From: Omphalotus guepiniiformis
Taxonomy: Eukaryota > Basidiomycota > Agaricomycetes > Agaricales > Omphalotaceae
Assembly (NCBI GenBank): GCA_028554645.1
Contig: JAQOOI010000026.1
Span: forward strand, 1 to 34,987
Reading direction: 5' to 3'
Length of the DNA: 34,987 bases
A program made the translations under genes and the position numbers. Numbering within the stretch: the stretch's first letter is position 1; the number at the start of each line of letters is the position of its first letter. This document shows positions 21,153 through 31,559 of the stretch, piece after piece. The notes beneath the pieces are model-generated. The model was not told where the DNA came from. It did no database searches and saw only the letters and a program-made list of their open reading frames with translations.

Positions 21153-22165
21153 CTATTGGGTTCTCTTTCGGAGGGAAGCTCTGCTCCCCAGTGCTTGTGC
21201 GACTTTGGCTTCCACTTTGGCTTCCACTTGAGCCTCCATTATCTCCTTAGTGATGACTACCCTTCTATACTTCAGACGACATCGGATGAAGTCGTTGGTC
21301 GCCCAGCTATTCTTGTATTCGCTCAAAAAAGGAAAACGAATACCAGCCTGGGTTCAAACATGAAAACGTCAGAGGTGCATCTCGAAGACCGGTAGAGCGG
21401 AAATTACGCACCTGCTTGCGAACCTTGTTCAGCGCTTCTAAATCCTGATCGCTTATTGGCAGGCTGCATTGAAGATGCTCTTCAACAAGGCCATTGATAT
21501 AATTCTGTGGGACTCATTTACTCCGTCAATCCGGCATTTGAGAAAGCGGAAAAGCGTACCTTCACCTCAGCATACTTCTCATCATCCCAACCCAGAGCCT
21601 TCTGCAAATTATAGCCCCCACGATTTGGCCTACCCACCTCACCCTGCGGCTTGGTAATCACGACTCCTTTCCTAGTCGGTTTCGTACCATCCTTCCCAGC
21701 GCGAGTGCCAGAGGTATGCTCTTCAGCGAAGTGAACTTTCTTACGAGAAGCTTGATCGTCCCCGACTGTGCGTTCCTCGACGTAGACGGCATCCAAGAAG
21801 CTGGTATCAGATGAAGGGGAAGGGGAACGAGCTTGCACATCTGAGTCAGAATATTCGCCGCCACGTTCGCTGGCAACAACCTTTGGTGAATGGCAAGCAG
21901 AGGGAGAGCTAGGAGCAGATGTGTCGGAGCATGGCTCAGAACATGTGTGTCGTGAGGTAGGAGAACTGTAGGGTGGCGCTCGATGGGGTTTAGAACGAGG
22001 AGTACGATGGGCTCCGCTCGAAAAAGAGACAGGTTCGTGGTCGACGGACACAAGAGCAGCCCTCGAGGAGTAAATTTCCATGTGGTCAATAGAAAGAGGT
22101 CGAATATCTGTATGGTCGTGAAAGTGGGCCATTGGGAATCGGTAAAATGTAGCTGAAGTTTGCAA
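21153..22165 (-). CDS. Conserved protein of unknown function, disordered N-terminus, three exons
   Basis: Minus exons 22165-21560, 21504-21412 and 21347-21153 are separated by GTACGC...CACAG and GTGCGT...CCCAG introns and give 297 residues. The first ~130 residues are Ser/Pro/His-rich and probably disordered. A conserved core follows: KKVHFAEEHTSGTRAGKDGT, GVVITKPQGEVGRPNRGGYN, LQKALGWDDEKY. Exon 2 encodes an acidic helix (LPISDQDLEALNKV) and exon 3 a basic tail with a small EAKVEAKV repeat. The Gly-Arg-Pro-Asn-Arg-Gly-Gly-Tyr segment followed by LGWD recalls an uncharacterised Agaricomycete family. MAHFHDHTD at 22132 is an alternative start. It is divergent from the WD40 gene, with about 276 bases between the starts. 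Confidence 0.72.
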
Positions 22166-22441
22166 GCTTTCAATTCCATTTTATAGGTTCTGAATGTCAG
22201 TAGTCAGTACGAGACAAAGAGAGATAAGGGCAGGTGGCTCAAAGCACGCCGTAGCTCGAGCCTGAAATTACGACGGGGACCGATGGTAAGTTGAAAGGCA
22301 GAGCTGATCATGAATCCATTCTCGTGATATTGCTGATGTCACAAAGACTCGTGAGTTACTCGAGTCTTTGTTCAAACATGGAGACGCAATCTCACATCTT
22401 TGACAGCGTTCGAATCACCTCCATTACAATATCCCTCGGAT
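22166..22441. promoter_or_regulatory. Bidirectional promoter interval
   Basis: A 276-base spacer separates two divergently read genes and must hold both promoters and 5' leaders. ATG codons at 22283 (followed by GTAAGT) and 22378 could belong to an unmapped 5' exon of the plus-strand gene. Confidence 0.4.
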
Positions 22442-23924
22442 ATGCAAATACTCAAGTCCGTCTTCAAATCTCAAAACAATCGATACAACCAATTCGTTAA
22501 GCTTCAAGGTGCTCGCGATGCCGTTCTTTCTGTAGCCTTCTCAGCAGACGCAAAATTCGTGGCAGCAGCAGGTAATCAGATTCAATCCGCACCTCCCTGT
22601 AACGCTCAGTCTTTCTCTAGGTTATGGAGGGGTTAGTGTCTGGGACTTGGAATCAACCACCTTGCTCTCCATTCCGTTATCACCAACTGGCGCCTCGAAT
22701 GCCCAGCGCGCCTTTCACGCCGTGTCCTGGTTACATTTTGAGCGAGGTGATAGCCATGTTCTTGTCCTTGGATCGATGCAGGGTGAGCTCATGGCTTGGG
22801 ATTGGGATCGCGAGCGTAAAGTTTGTGTTTTCTGTTCTGCAGCATCCTATCGGCGCTGACTACTTGAAATGCAGCTTTTTGATTCTATGGCTAAGAGAAC
22901 TCTTTGCGAAGAAGGAAATCAGGTCATGTCGATTGACGTCCATGAACAACACGTTTCCAACGGACACAACGCGCGCATCGCTGTTTCTACAGCAGATCGT
23001 GCTGTGAGTGTATGGACTCTTTCACCGTCTTCACGGGAGCTTTTCCGCGTTTTCCGAGTCGTCCTTGCGCAGCCTTTTATACCAAGGGTTGTACTGTTTT
23101 GCAAGAGAACGCGCGATGTATACACTTTTGGACGAGAGGGCGGCAACATGTAAATTCTTAGTCTATGCTCTCATCTATTGCATTCTAAGTGAGCATTGTC
23201 AGCATTCAGCTCGAGCATAAAACCGGTAACATCAAGTGGAATCGTTCTCATGGCCCGGACATAATGTAGGTTTTGACGCACGACTGTGGACGCTGCTGAT
23301 TCTTCCAAAGGGGTTCTGTTGTTATCGACGAGTCGAAGGATCTGCTGGCTGCTTGGACTGGGCAGGATTTCGAACTTTTCAAGCTCAGCAATCTCGAGCA
23401 TATCCGCACCTTCACTAACAAAGCTCCCATGATACACTTTCCGAAGCAGGTCGCTTTCGCAGAAGGGGGAAGTATCGTTGTCGGCGGCACTGATCGCAGC
23501 TGCGCTGTACTATACGACACCAACACTGGGACCTTCTTGCAGAGTCTCGACTACCCACAGGAAAGCTTAGTGCAAACCGTGGCAGTAAGCCCTATCATCT
23601 TGTTTCTTGTGCTTCTACTGATGTGAATATGAACAGGCGTGCACACAAGCTGATTGCTACCTCATCGCAATCGCTGGCTCGACATCTCAGAAGGCCGCTG
23701 ATGTTGTCGTCTTCCGGAAGAAGCATGTCCGCGCTCGGTCTACCATAGCTGCTAATGTAGCAAAGCCAACCGGCATCCAGCAGAGAGACGCCCTATTGAT
23801 CCTACCCAGATTAGGAACGACATACCTTCTCTTGACGATCATCATGGCTCTTTGTCTAGTTGGCACACACACAGCTGCTAAAAATTCTGGTGTAGTTGTG
23901 TGTATACTTTTCCATTGCTACTGA
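22442..23924 (+). CDS. WD40-like repeat protein with C-terminal hydrophobic segment, six exons
   Basis: Exons 22442-22571, 22621-22820, 22875-23149, 23203-23265, 23311-23584 and 23637-23924 give 409 residues with consistent phases. WD-type blades are visible: VLSVAFSADAKFVAAAG then GVSVWDLE; VLVLGSMQGELMAWDWD; ARIAVSTADRAVSVWTL; HKTGNIKWNRSHGPDIMGSV; QVAFAEGGSIVVGGTDRSCA then VLYDTNTG. The last exon ends in a hydrophobic helix (TTYLLLTIIMALCLVGTHTA) that may anchor the propeller to a membrane. I recall this layout from Agaricomycete WD40-repeat-like proteins, but no function is known. The start at 22442 is the first ATG in the unbroken frame; an upstream exon is possible. A GTAGTT donor after codon Gly near 23890 and TTTTGCAG before 23957 could splice the gene into the Ala/Ser repeat that follows. 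Confidence 0.78.
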
Positions 23925-23956
23925 ATATGAGGTTGATCGTAGTCGCTTTTGCAGAT

Positions 23957-24569
23957 ACGGGCCATTTTCAATATGGTCTCATGGGAGCTCAACACGAAGA
24001 TTCGGTTTTTCTTTCTAAATGGGGGTGTAGAACGTCCTTTGGACTTCCTCGTTCCTTCTGCAAGCATCACTTTCACAAGCTCTGTGTCTAGCCCAGATCT
24101 CGCCCTCGCCTCTGCCAGTGAAAGCATGGCTTCTAGCTCGAGTTCCGTTTCTAGTGCAAGCCTCGCTTCTGCCAGCGCAAGCATCGCTTCTAGCTTGAGC
24201 TCTGTGTCTAGTGCCGGCCTCGCTTCTGCCAGGGCAAGCATGGCTTCTAGCTTCAGTGCAGGCCTCGCTTCTGCCAGCGCAAGCATGGCTTCTAGCTTGA
24301 GCGCTGTGTCTAGTGCAGGCCTTGCTTCTGCCAGCGCAAGCATCGCTTCTAGCTTGAGCTCTGTGTCTAGTGCAAACATGGCTTCCTCTAGTGCAAGCAT
24401 GGCTTCTGCCAGTGCAAACATGGCTTCCTCCAGTGCAAGCATGGCTTCTGCCAGTGCAAGCATGGCTGCTGCTAGTTCCAGGCTGGCTTCTGCCGCTATT
24501 CCACAAAGCTTTGAATGCACTGCTACTGCGGCTCATCCCTTTGCACCGGCTCTAAGTAGTAATGCGTAG
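23957..24569 (+). CDS. Ala/Ser-rich repeat open frame, possibly a last exon of the WD40 gene
   Basis: The open frame begins after a good acceptor (GCTTTTGCAG) and reads IRAIFNMVSWELNTKIRFF before about 140 residues made of ASASMASS / LSSVSSAGLAS repeats, then a short unique tail ending FAPALSSNA. It could be a separate surface-type protein or an alternative C-terminus of the WD40 gene. Because the repeat lacks stops in several frames, length alone is weak evidence for coding. The unique ends and the acceptor favour it moderately. Confidence 0.4.
24106..24480. repeat. Ala/Ser-coding minisatellite
   Basis: Units of about 18 bases (AGCATGGCTTCTGCCAGTGC-like) and longer 48-57-base composites are tandemly repeated. 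Unit lengths are multiples of three, so the frame is preserved; the antisense strand is also open in two frames. Confidence 0.9.
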
Positions 24570-24700
24570 TTCATGAACTTTTCTGACACTCCTATGTAAA
24601 TCCGATTATATATGCCCTTTCTCGTTTGAATAACGAGTCTACATAATGATTAATCATAGGTTGCAATTACTTTTTCATAGCACGGTTGTGCCTATCGACG

Positions 24701-24915
24701 TTCACACACGCTGGCTAAAGTCGTTCAATCCGTTCCCGTCACTCTGCAAAGAATCACGAAGACTCGGTGTCTTGATAGGTCTTGATCTGTCTGACTTGGT
24801 GTTGGGCTGTTCTGAAATTTGCAAGGACTCGGCGTCTTCCGATCCGTCAATACTGCCATAGGTTGGGTTTCATATTGTGGCACAATATCATTACTCTTAC
24901 TATGTCTGTCTACTG
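24701..24915 (+). repeat. Three-hairpin element, copy B (hairpins 24757-24839)
   Basis: TTCACACACGCTGGCTAAAG (24701-24720) opens the unit. Hairpin I is CGAAGAC-TCGGT-GTCTTG (24757-24774), II is CTGAC-TTGGT-GTTGG (24791-24805) with G-U pairs, and III is AAGGAC-TCGGC-GTCTTC (24823-24839). TTCCGATCCGTC and GGGTTTCA follow, then ATGTCTGTCTACTGC at 24902, which matches the start region of the gene behind copy A. It lies upstream of the Mei2-like gene. Confidence 0.8.
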
Positions 24916-25075
24916 CATGTTCTGGGCTTCTCTGCACCAGATATTGTCCTTCGGAATTGAGTCATACATCGTGTATTATGTCATCATAGCAACAGTCCGC
25001 GCTGACTCCGTGTCTCGCGTTCTACAGTAACACTTGACTTCAGAATTAGCTTTCAACCAAGGACGTCCTCCTCAC

Positions 25076-27366
25076 ATGATGGGTCACTATACTCATTCTC
25101 GTGAAAGTCGAATTCGCGAAGAACCTTCAGGCTACAATAACTCCAGGAATTACACAAGTTATCAACACGTCAAGGCTGGCGAAAGCAGGTATAGTGGCAA
25201 GCGAGGGGATGGCTCAGCGGAGGCATTCTTCAACCGCAGGGGTCGAAATACAACTTCACATACTCCACCGACAAGCAGCTTCGGAGAACGCCATTCTATA
25301 CATTCTCGAAAGAATTCCTATCGGTTCAACAAACAGTTCAACAGCCTGAGCACTAAGAACAGGGTTGTTGCCAGGAGCAGGAGCAGAAGTCCGCCCCGTC
25401 GAAAAATACCATTCTCAAGTCGTTCGCCAATCTCAATTTGTGATGATCGTGGCGGAAGTCTCAGCAAGGAAGGTACGACTTCAAGTAGAAGAGAGTTATG
25501 GCAAGAGCATCGAGCACCACATATACGAAGTTTCGGAGGCGTGCCTCCAATGGATAAGGCGTTGTCGAATCTCAGAGCTTATAGCCAACTATTCTCTTCT
25601 GTTTTCCTATGTATGACAATGGTTTGATCATTAGTCAACTGTACAGGGCTTCCTTACTCTCCTGAAGCTGGTGAACATCTCGAACGGTACTCTATCAACA
25701 AAATGGCACGTTCGGCTTCAGGGGAGCCTGCTGCTCGTGTATTGGACATAAGCACGATTAGTCAAGCTTCAAGTCGAATGTTGATTGTACGAAATCTTGC
25801 AGTAAGGGCCACGTTATGAAAATCTATACATGTCCTGAAACTGATTAAGGTGTCATTGATATTGCAGTATCAAAGTAATAGTCAAGCAGTTAGATGCCAC
25901 TTCGAGGCACATGGACGAATTGAACACTTCGATGATTTAATAAAGAGGAGAGGAATTGCTTTTGTAACTTATGTGAGCCTCCATCTCGTTAGCTGTAGCC
26001 AAAAGTAAAGTTGAATGGTCATTCCAACCCTGCAGTATGATATAACTTCAGCAGAACGTGCATATACGCGATTACAGGGGTTCAATATTAGTGGAAGCGA
26101 GGTGTGCGATTGTTGCTTGCAGATGTCGATATTCAATAATGACCCTTGATGACCCCGCACATGCAGATCGAGATCGAGTTCGAACGCCCGAAGGCTGGCC
26201 AAGCTGACCGTGGCGAAGCCAACCAAGTAAACTTGAGATATCATTTCACGATGCTGCTTTCGAGTCTGATTTGATACCCACAGATACAGATGGTTCCGGC
26301 AGTCCTGCAGATCACGCTCAAGTATTCAAGGTCTATTCAGAAGATCGATGATGACGAGTTGCGCCGGAAGTTTACACAGTTTGGAGAAGTCAAGAGTATC
26401 AGGCCAGTTGAAAATGAAGCAAAGTTCGTCTTTGCGTCTGAGGGTCGAAACTTTACCTCATCACTGACGCTACGCCTATAGTTCACGCTATTTAGAATTC
26501 TACGACAGTCAGGTTAGCCACCTCGCCCTTAACGTTCTCGACAAGTTGCTCATAATTCAAACAATTATCAGCAATGCATGGGAGCTTTGTGTATGAAGGA
26601 TCAGAGATTGCAAGATGGTGTCATGGATGTGGTATATATGAAAAATTCCACGGTTCAGGCTGCCAGCATGCCAGGTTCTAATAGGTTCGGCTTCAAACCG
26701 AACGTCACTTCTGATCTTTCATTGAAATTTTTCTTCAGGAAACCAGGGCAAGAAAACCGGGAACTTCGACGTGTACAAAGAATCGATCACTCCACTGCAG
26801 TAAAAGCTACTATTCATGCCGGAATTAATATTCCTGTTCTCAATCCAGATGACGACAAGCCCATGTTCTCCAAGCTAAACTATGATTGGCCCAGAGTGAG
26901 TCATACCATCTCGCAGATCCTCCTCATCTTCGCATAAAAATTCTGACTGCTCTACCGCTACCAGCTCAATGCAACACCGAGTGATCGCCTTCAGGAAGCT
27001 CGAAAGTTACAACAGGTAAACGTTAAACGGCTGAACCCACTCTAACATATACTATCATATCTTATACATATTCTTTCACTCTTCTAGATGCTTGCTTCTC
27101 TCAGCGGCGACAAGTCGAAGTCTACCATACCCAATCTTTTATCCACTACCAGCACCAGTACATCGCCAACCTCAAGTGACTTCCCAGCATTGAGTTGTGT
27201 TCCAGAACTCGTCAGTGCCTCGCCCAGGCTGGTACCCTCAGGATCTTCGGCACGATCCGTTGCTCCTCACATCTTCCTTCCTTCCTTCCACACTGGTAAG
27301 ACCTCGACTGATGGTTATGTCCACACCAATGTGGCGGCAGTGGGAGCGTCCACGTCCACGATCTGA
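25076..27366 (+). CDS. Mei2-like RNA-binding protein with two RRMs, ten exons
   Basis: Exons 25076-25610, 25647-25801, 25868-25972, 26036-26101, 26167-26226, 26284-26435, 26482-26512, 26572-26895, 26965-27015 and 27088-27366 give about 585 residues. The N-terminus is disordered and contains an RS-type patch (RSRSRSPPRRK). RRM1 shows RNP2 LIVRNLA and RNP1 RGIAFVTYYD, then AERAYTRLQGF; this ...FV.YYD...AERA pattern is typical of Mei2 proteins. RRM2 has DDDELRRKFTQFGEVKSIR and YLEFYDSQ. The donor at 26436 (GTCTGA) is weak, but the joined frame restores the expected RRM sequence. Fission-yeast Mei2 drives meiosis by binding RNA; a comparable role here is inference. The C-terminal third RRM, the most conserved part of Mei2, is not seen before the stop, so the gene is either truncated or continues by an unresolved splice near 27296. 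The start is the first ATG of the frame. Confidence 0.72.
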
Positions 27367-27679
27367 AACGCAAGTTCAGATCCGACGTCGTACCTGGGTA
27401 TCCTTCAATTTATACAGAGGAAACCATAAGCAAACAACCACAACAACAATGCAAAGCTCATGGACAGGTTCTTTAGTTTGATCGTGGGGCCTATACACCT
27501 CCAACAAAAATTTTGCTTGGAAATATCTACATGCCTGCTTTTGAGTATCTAGAAATGTCAGCCATGATCCCTACCTATTATTTATTGATACTATGCCACG
27601 CAGCCGAGAATAAACCGCAGCTTCGCACGAACATGTGAGTGAATTATTTGAGTATCTCCGAAAACTGTCTCCTACGACG
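27367..27679. other. 3' flank of the Mei2-like gene, no separate gene
   Basis: A second frame stays open to 27481 past the predicted stop (ending QSSWTGSLV). It would be reached by a one-frame change or by splicing around 27296, so the true C-terminus may lie here. Nothing else is recognisable before the hairpin element. Confidence 0.4.
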
Positions 27680-28270
27680 AGCTTTCACGTTCTCAACCAT
27701 CATCTCACTCTTACCAACACTCACAAGTTATTACGAGGACTCGGTGTCTTCGTCGATATTTGTCTGACTTGGTGTCAGCCTGTTCTGCGTTTTACGAAGA
27801 CTTGGCGTCTTCCGTTCGGTACATACCGCAGTTGGATTCTCTCTACTTACAGTGTTCCTGACCCGATATGTAATACCCCCCATCAATCTGGTTTAACTCA
27901 CACTCGATACATCGTCAGAATTCTAAGGCTTGCTTATTTAAAGACCCTATAGTAACTTCGCCCGACGCCGAAACGTGCACTCCTTCGTGCACTATTACCA
28001 GCCTTGTTCACTCGCAATCTTTACCGTTGCCAAAACACGTCGTAATCGTGAAGACACTGATGTACGCTTTCAATTGTTCTTTGCCAAATCCCTTACTGAT
28101 ATCAAATGCGGTGAAGACTTCCTCTGGAATTACAGAAAACCCAACAAGAAAATCCGACGAGAAACAGAGATACAGAAACGCCACCAAGAAATTCCGACAA
28201 AAACATCGACGAAGGAGATGAGGAGTGCTCAAATGTATTCCCAATCCATCTTCCCCTGCTTGCTTCCTAT
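27680..28270 (+). repeat. Three-hairpin element copy C plus long repeat body (copy 2 of the 1-780 repeat)
   Basis: Hairpin I is CGAGGAC-TCGGT-GTCTTCG (27734-27752), II is CTGAC-TTGGT-GTCAG (27764-27778) and III is CGAAGAC-TTGGC-GTCTTC (27795-27812). From about 27850 the sequence matches the repeat at the window start through to about 28270, without that copy's ~300-base insertion. This links the hairpin family to a longer repeat body. The membrane-protein gene at 28428 follows in the same direction. Confidence 0.8.
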
Positions 28271-28427
28271 AGCCCAACGGCTTGCGTAAGCCATTTCCGC
28301 GTGACCTTCCTTCCTCTTTATCATTCGAGTTCCTTTGTGCTGGATTCCAAAGCAATCGTATAAAATCCTGTATCAGGGGAGCAGGTGCCCCAATCAACCT
28401 TCATTGCTAATTCTCACTTCTCAGCCA

Positions 28428-29032
28428 ATGTCTAGCCCTGCTACCCCTCCTTTTTCAGCTACTATTACAGCTAGTCAGTGCGCCATTCGCCGTGATGAAC
28501 CCAGCCCTGGTTCCTCCACGAACACTCCTAGCCACCCGATCAGTATTCCTGCGGCCACTGTTAGTCCTGTCGTCGAGGTCGCCAATCACCTGCACGATGA
28601 TGAACCCCCGGAGTATCCCCAGGTCGCCAACGATGAGGGACCGCCCGTATATTCCCAAGTTGCCCACAATGAGGGCGGACCTGTCGTTATAGAAGAACAC
28701 TTGTTCATCCACCTGTCCCCTCGCAGACGTGAATGGAGTATTCCAAGTATCCTAGCTTGGGTGCTTATGTGCTTTGTCGCTCTTTATACATTTGCTACCA
28801 TCCGCAGCCATGTACCCTGTAAGCATGTCTGTTTATTGACCAGCTCAAACAGCACTGACCCCTGATTGTCACAGACCTTACCTGGCTCTATAGGCAATGC
28901 TCACATTTGTACCCCCCTGCAACTTGTCGTGTTGCATATAAAGACTTTTTCCTACAACTCGCCCGCATTATGCCCATGCCTGTCAAGGCCTTGGTACATC
29001 CTTTCTTCAGCTTGTCCCCTGCATCGTGCTAA
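28428..29032 (+). CDS. Single-pass membrane protein with two PPxY motifs, two exons
   Basis: Exons 28428-28818 and 28875-29032 (intron GTAAGC...GTCACAG, phase 1) give 182 residues. The N-terminal ~85 residues are Ser/Pro/Thr-rich. An acidic tandem repeat follows with PPEYPQVANDEG and PPVYSQVAHNEG, so there are two PPxY motifs 16 residues apart. A single membrane segment, IPSILAWVLMCFVALYTFAT, comes next, and a short C-terminal part contains three to four cysteines. PPxY motifs bind WW domains, notably of Nedd4/Rsp5 ubiquitin ligases, and small membrane proteins carrying them act as adaptors for cargo ubiquitination. That role is inferred only from the motif layout. No close family is recognised. 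Confidence 0.62.
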
Positions 29033-29397
29033 TCACCCCCTAGATCTGTGTTCAAATCCTAGTGTGGGGTTGGGTGATCACCCAATATAGGAACTAATTG
29101 TCCATGATGTCGAAAGGCTTCGATGTGAGGCCGCGGCCACCAATGCTAGAGCCCACAAGTGGCCCGGTGAAGGAGAGATTTTCGCCTTGCTTCGAAAAGC
29201 GCGGCGCTTTGGCAGATGTAATCTGAAGATAAATGTACACATTCTGTAAAAAAAATTGAGATCGTGTTTGCATCAGTAACGTGTATCTCGCAATCAGTAA
29301 GCGGAGTGAGAATAGTGACTGGGTATCACCCTCCTCTAGTGTATTATCGTTGGACGGTAATCAACGAGTGTTATTTGATGCCAGAATATAATATGGT
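29033..29397. other. No gene seen
   Basis: The interval between the membrane-protein gene and the kinase relic has only short shadow frames. A possible first-lobe segment of the kinase may begin near 29340 but is unreadable. Confidence 0.4.
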
Positions 29398-29650
29398 GAC
29401 GGGAAGGTGGTCGTCGTCAAATTAGCAGAAAGCTATAGTACAGCAGCACGCGCGTGGATGGCAGACAATAACTACGCCCCTCGCCTGATTCATCGTGAAG
29501 AGCTAGGAAGGGGTATGAAAATGTGATGTTAGTGGTGATGGGATACCTCCAAGATAGTACATTGAAGACATATGTGCCAAGAGAGGTGGCACCATGCCCC
29601 TGAGAGCGCAGGAGGTGGCCCGAGCTGCCTAGGACAAGTTGGCTGAAGTA
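29398..29650 (+). pseudogene. Relic of a fungal protein-kinase-like domain
   Basis: The frame from 29398 reads GKVVVVKLAESYSTAARAWM, then APRLIHREELGRG. After a +1 shift near 29512 it reads VMLVVMGYLQDSTLKTYVP, and after a stop RAQEVARAA-DKLAE. This is the order of a kinase N-lobe: the VVVK lysine strand, helix with a conserved APxLxxxxxLGxG turn, hinge VMxYL, and the following helix. It resembles the fungal-type kinase family common in Agaricomycetes. No catalytic HxDxxxxN or DFD/DFG block follows, and the frame is broken at least twice. It is non-functional. Confidence 0.5.
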
Positions 29651-30686
29651 TGCTGAGAGTAGTCGTTGGCAGACTGCTTGTCTCGTTATGAGCCAAAGCT
29701 CACCTCAGGTCTGCGGCAGTATTGCCTTCCGTGCTGTCGGTCTACGAATTGGAGGCGTCGAAAACTGGACTGGCCCGCCAGGGCAGGTGCAATCCGAACG
29801 CCACTGTATTCGAGCGGGTGCGTCCCCAATCTCCCAGCTGATCTGTACCCAGAGTGTTTGTGTCATCTGGTATTTAGTATGGCAGGCCCCGTCTCGTCTG
29901 TAGCGAATGTGAGTTCCCTGCGTGCAGCCTCGTTCTAACTCACGGGCTTATAGGTCAAAGGCGGCATAGGGAAATATTCGACTTTAAGGGGAGTATTCAA
30001 CGTTATCCGGCCTCTCATCAAACCAATCCGCTCAATAAAGCAGTGCGGGTGAGTGTCTCGTTCGTATGAGTATTCGTCTGCGGATGCGATGCGCCAACGA
30101 CGCGAAGCGCAAAGGAACATCTTGTTTGTTTCCGTTCGTAGCTCAAATTCAGCGAGTAGTGTGATTGTATATGGTTCAAATGGTGTAGCTCGAATGCGTA
30201 TGTAGTTTAAATGCGCAATAACGTGCATGAAATTAGTTACCTCGTATTACAGAAGTAAGACCACTCATTTAGGACGAGTAAAAAATTTGAAGTCGTGCAG
30301 ATTCATTTATTGGTTCTTTCATTCTTGGAGTTTTGCCATTACCTGGCGTGAACAAGTCTTTCGTTTCATCCTGGGTCGTTTTGTTGCGTGAAACGGCCGA
30401 CTGCATGCCGTATATAACAATCTCAGAATGATTTCTAACCCGGCTCTACTCGTAAGGAGCAGACGCGTTACCAAGACGCGATCGTCCGACTTCGACAGTT
30501 CATTTACGAGAAGGTCTTCAGACTACGATGGCCTATGTTCTTGTTTCACTATGGTCTCCTCTAATATAATATCGGCTCGAAGTGCTCACAGACAAAAGCA
30601 AGAGCGAGGCAGTTTGAACATTGCCGAATGACTATGGAGGACGGTACAAAAGTGAGAAGTTTAAACATACAAACATACGCGTCACA
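29651..30686. other. No intact gene; unassigned open frames
   Basis: Small frames on both strands (for example 29688-29903 and 30428-30631 on +) lack recognisable domains. A GTGAGT near 29909 and a Cys-rich reading near 29885-29930 could be an exon end of a decayed gene. The 3' untranslated part of the minus-strand RING gene should lie just below 30687. Confidence 0.35.
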
Positions 30687-31311
30687 TTATCTACGAGAAG
30701 CTGCGCGAGACTTCGGAAGAAAAGGTGGCCATCGAAATGTCTTGGTAGGAGGCGCTTCAATATCTCGATCCTTCGCCAGCGCTGCTACCGACTGTCTAAG
30801 GGAATAGGAGACCACCGGCGGACGGTCAATGGTGTTGTTACACATAGCGCACTTCATCGTTTTCCAGCAGCGGCGTTGTTTTTTACGGCGCTGTTCTTCT
30901 AAATGGCGAATTGCTTGCCCCGTCAAACAACTGCCACACATAGTGTGACCACAAGGTAATCTGAAAATCCTGGTCAGTATCTGCGCGAGGGCCGACAATT
31001 AAGCTGCATACACGCATGGTTGCCAAGCTGTGTCCCAGCAAACTGGACACCTGTGCAGATATTCCTGTTCCTCACGAAGAGCCTGAAGAGTAGCCTTGAG
31101 GGTCTACAATGATGTGAGGGACAAGTGTATCGGAGGAGTTGATTACGCGCACCTGAATTTCAGCTTTAGCTTCGCTCAGTTGCCCTGTTCTGGGTGTGCT
31201 GTGCGACGGAGACCGTTGCTGGGGAAGAGGATTCGGTCGAGATTTGTAGGTTACTAATGGCGTATTATTGGTTTTCAGATCCATCCTAGCTAGTGGATTA
31301 GCGTCTTTCAT
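30687..31311 (-). CDS. Small RING-finger protein, probable E3 ubiquitin ligase
   Basis: Minus exons 31311-31153, 31103-31012 and 30960-30687 give 174 residues. The RING is assembled over exons 2 and 3: CPVCWDTAWQPC, then LPCGHTMCGSCL, then CAMC after a basic helix. This is a C-x2-C...C-x-H-x2-C-x2-C...C-x2-C arrangement as in C3HC4 RINGs. A helix LKATLQALREEQEYL precedes it. The N-terminus is Ser/Pro-rich. The intron between exons 2 and 3 interrupts the RING, and the GTATGC donor was chosen because it keeps frame. The ATG at 31311 is the first certain start; the frame stays open to 31380 after a CACAG acceptor, so a further 5' exon is likely. The role is transfer of ubiquitin from an E2 to an unknown target. 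Hairpin copy E lies upstream in the same orientation. Confidence 0.68.
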
Positions 31312-31559
31312 ACTGGAGTGAATTGGAATCAAACCTGTGAATTGAATCTCTGTGTGAGACGGAGTTAGGACACGGCTCAACTGTGGTGAGGTTGAATCAA
31401 AGGTTATGGGCTCAATTTCGAAAGCGCAAGCATTTTATGGTATTCCGATGAAAGAACCGCGCGCGACAAAGAGGACAAAGGGGAGGGGAGGAACGTGTAA
31501 CATCTAAAATTCCCGAGGACTTCAGATAAGAAAGAGTCCAGGAATGAGCAATATGGGAT

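Noticed and set aside
22400..22410. tRNA B-box-like GTTCGAATC near the WD40 gene start
   Set aside because: No matching A box or cloverleaf can be folded around it.
23918..24536. Antisense genes over the Ala/Ser minisatellite
   Set aside because: The antisense frames are open because the repeat unit is a multiple of three and stop-poor. Their products are pure low-complexity repeats without splice or start context.
27635..27952. Open frame reading RGLGVFVDICLTWCQ, also at 31924-32154, as a conserved peptide
   Set aside because: The identity follows from nucleotide identity of the hairpin repeat. Other copies are not open in this frame, and conservation follows the inverted repeats rather than codons.
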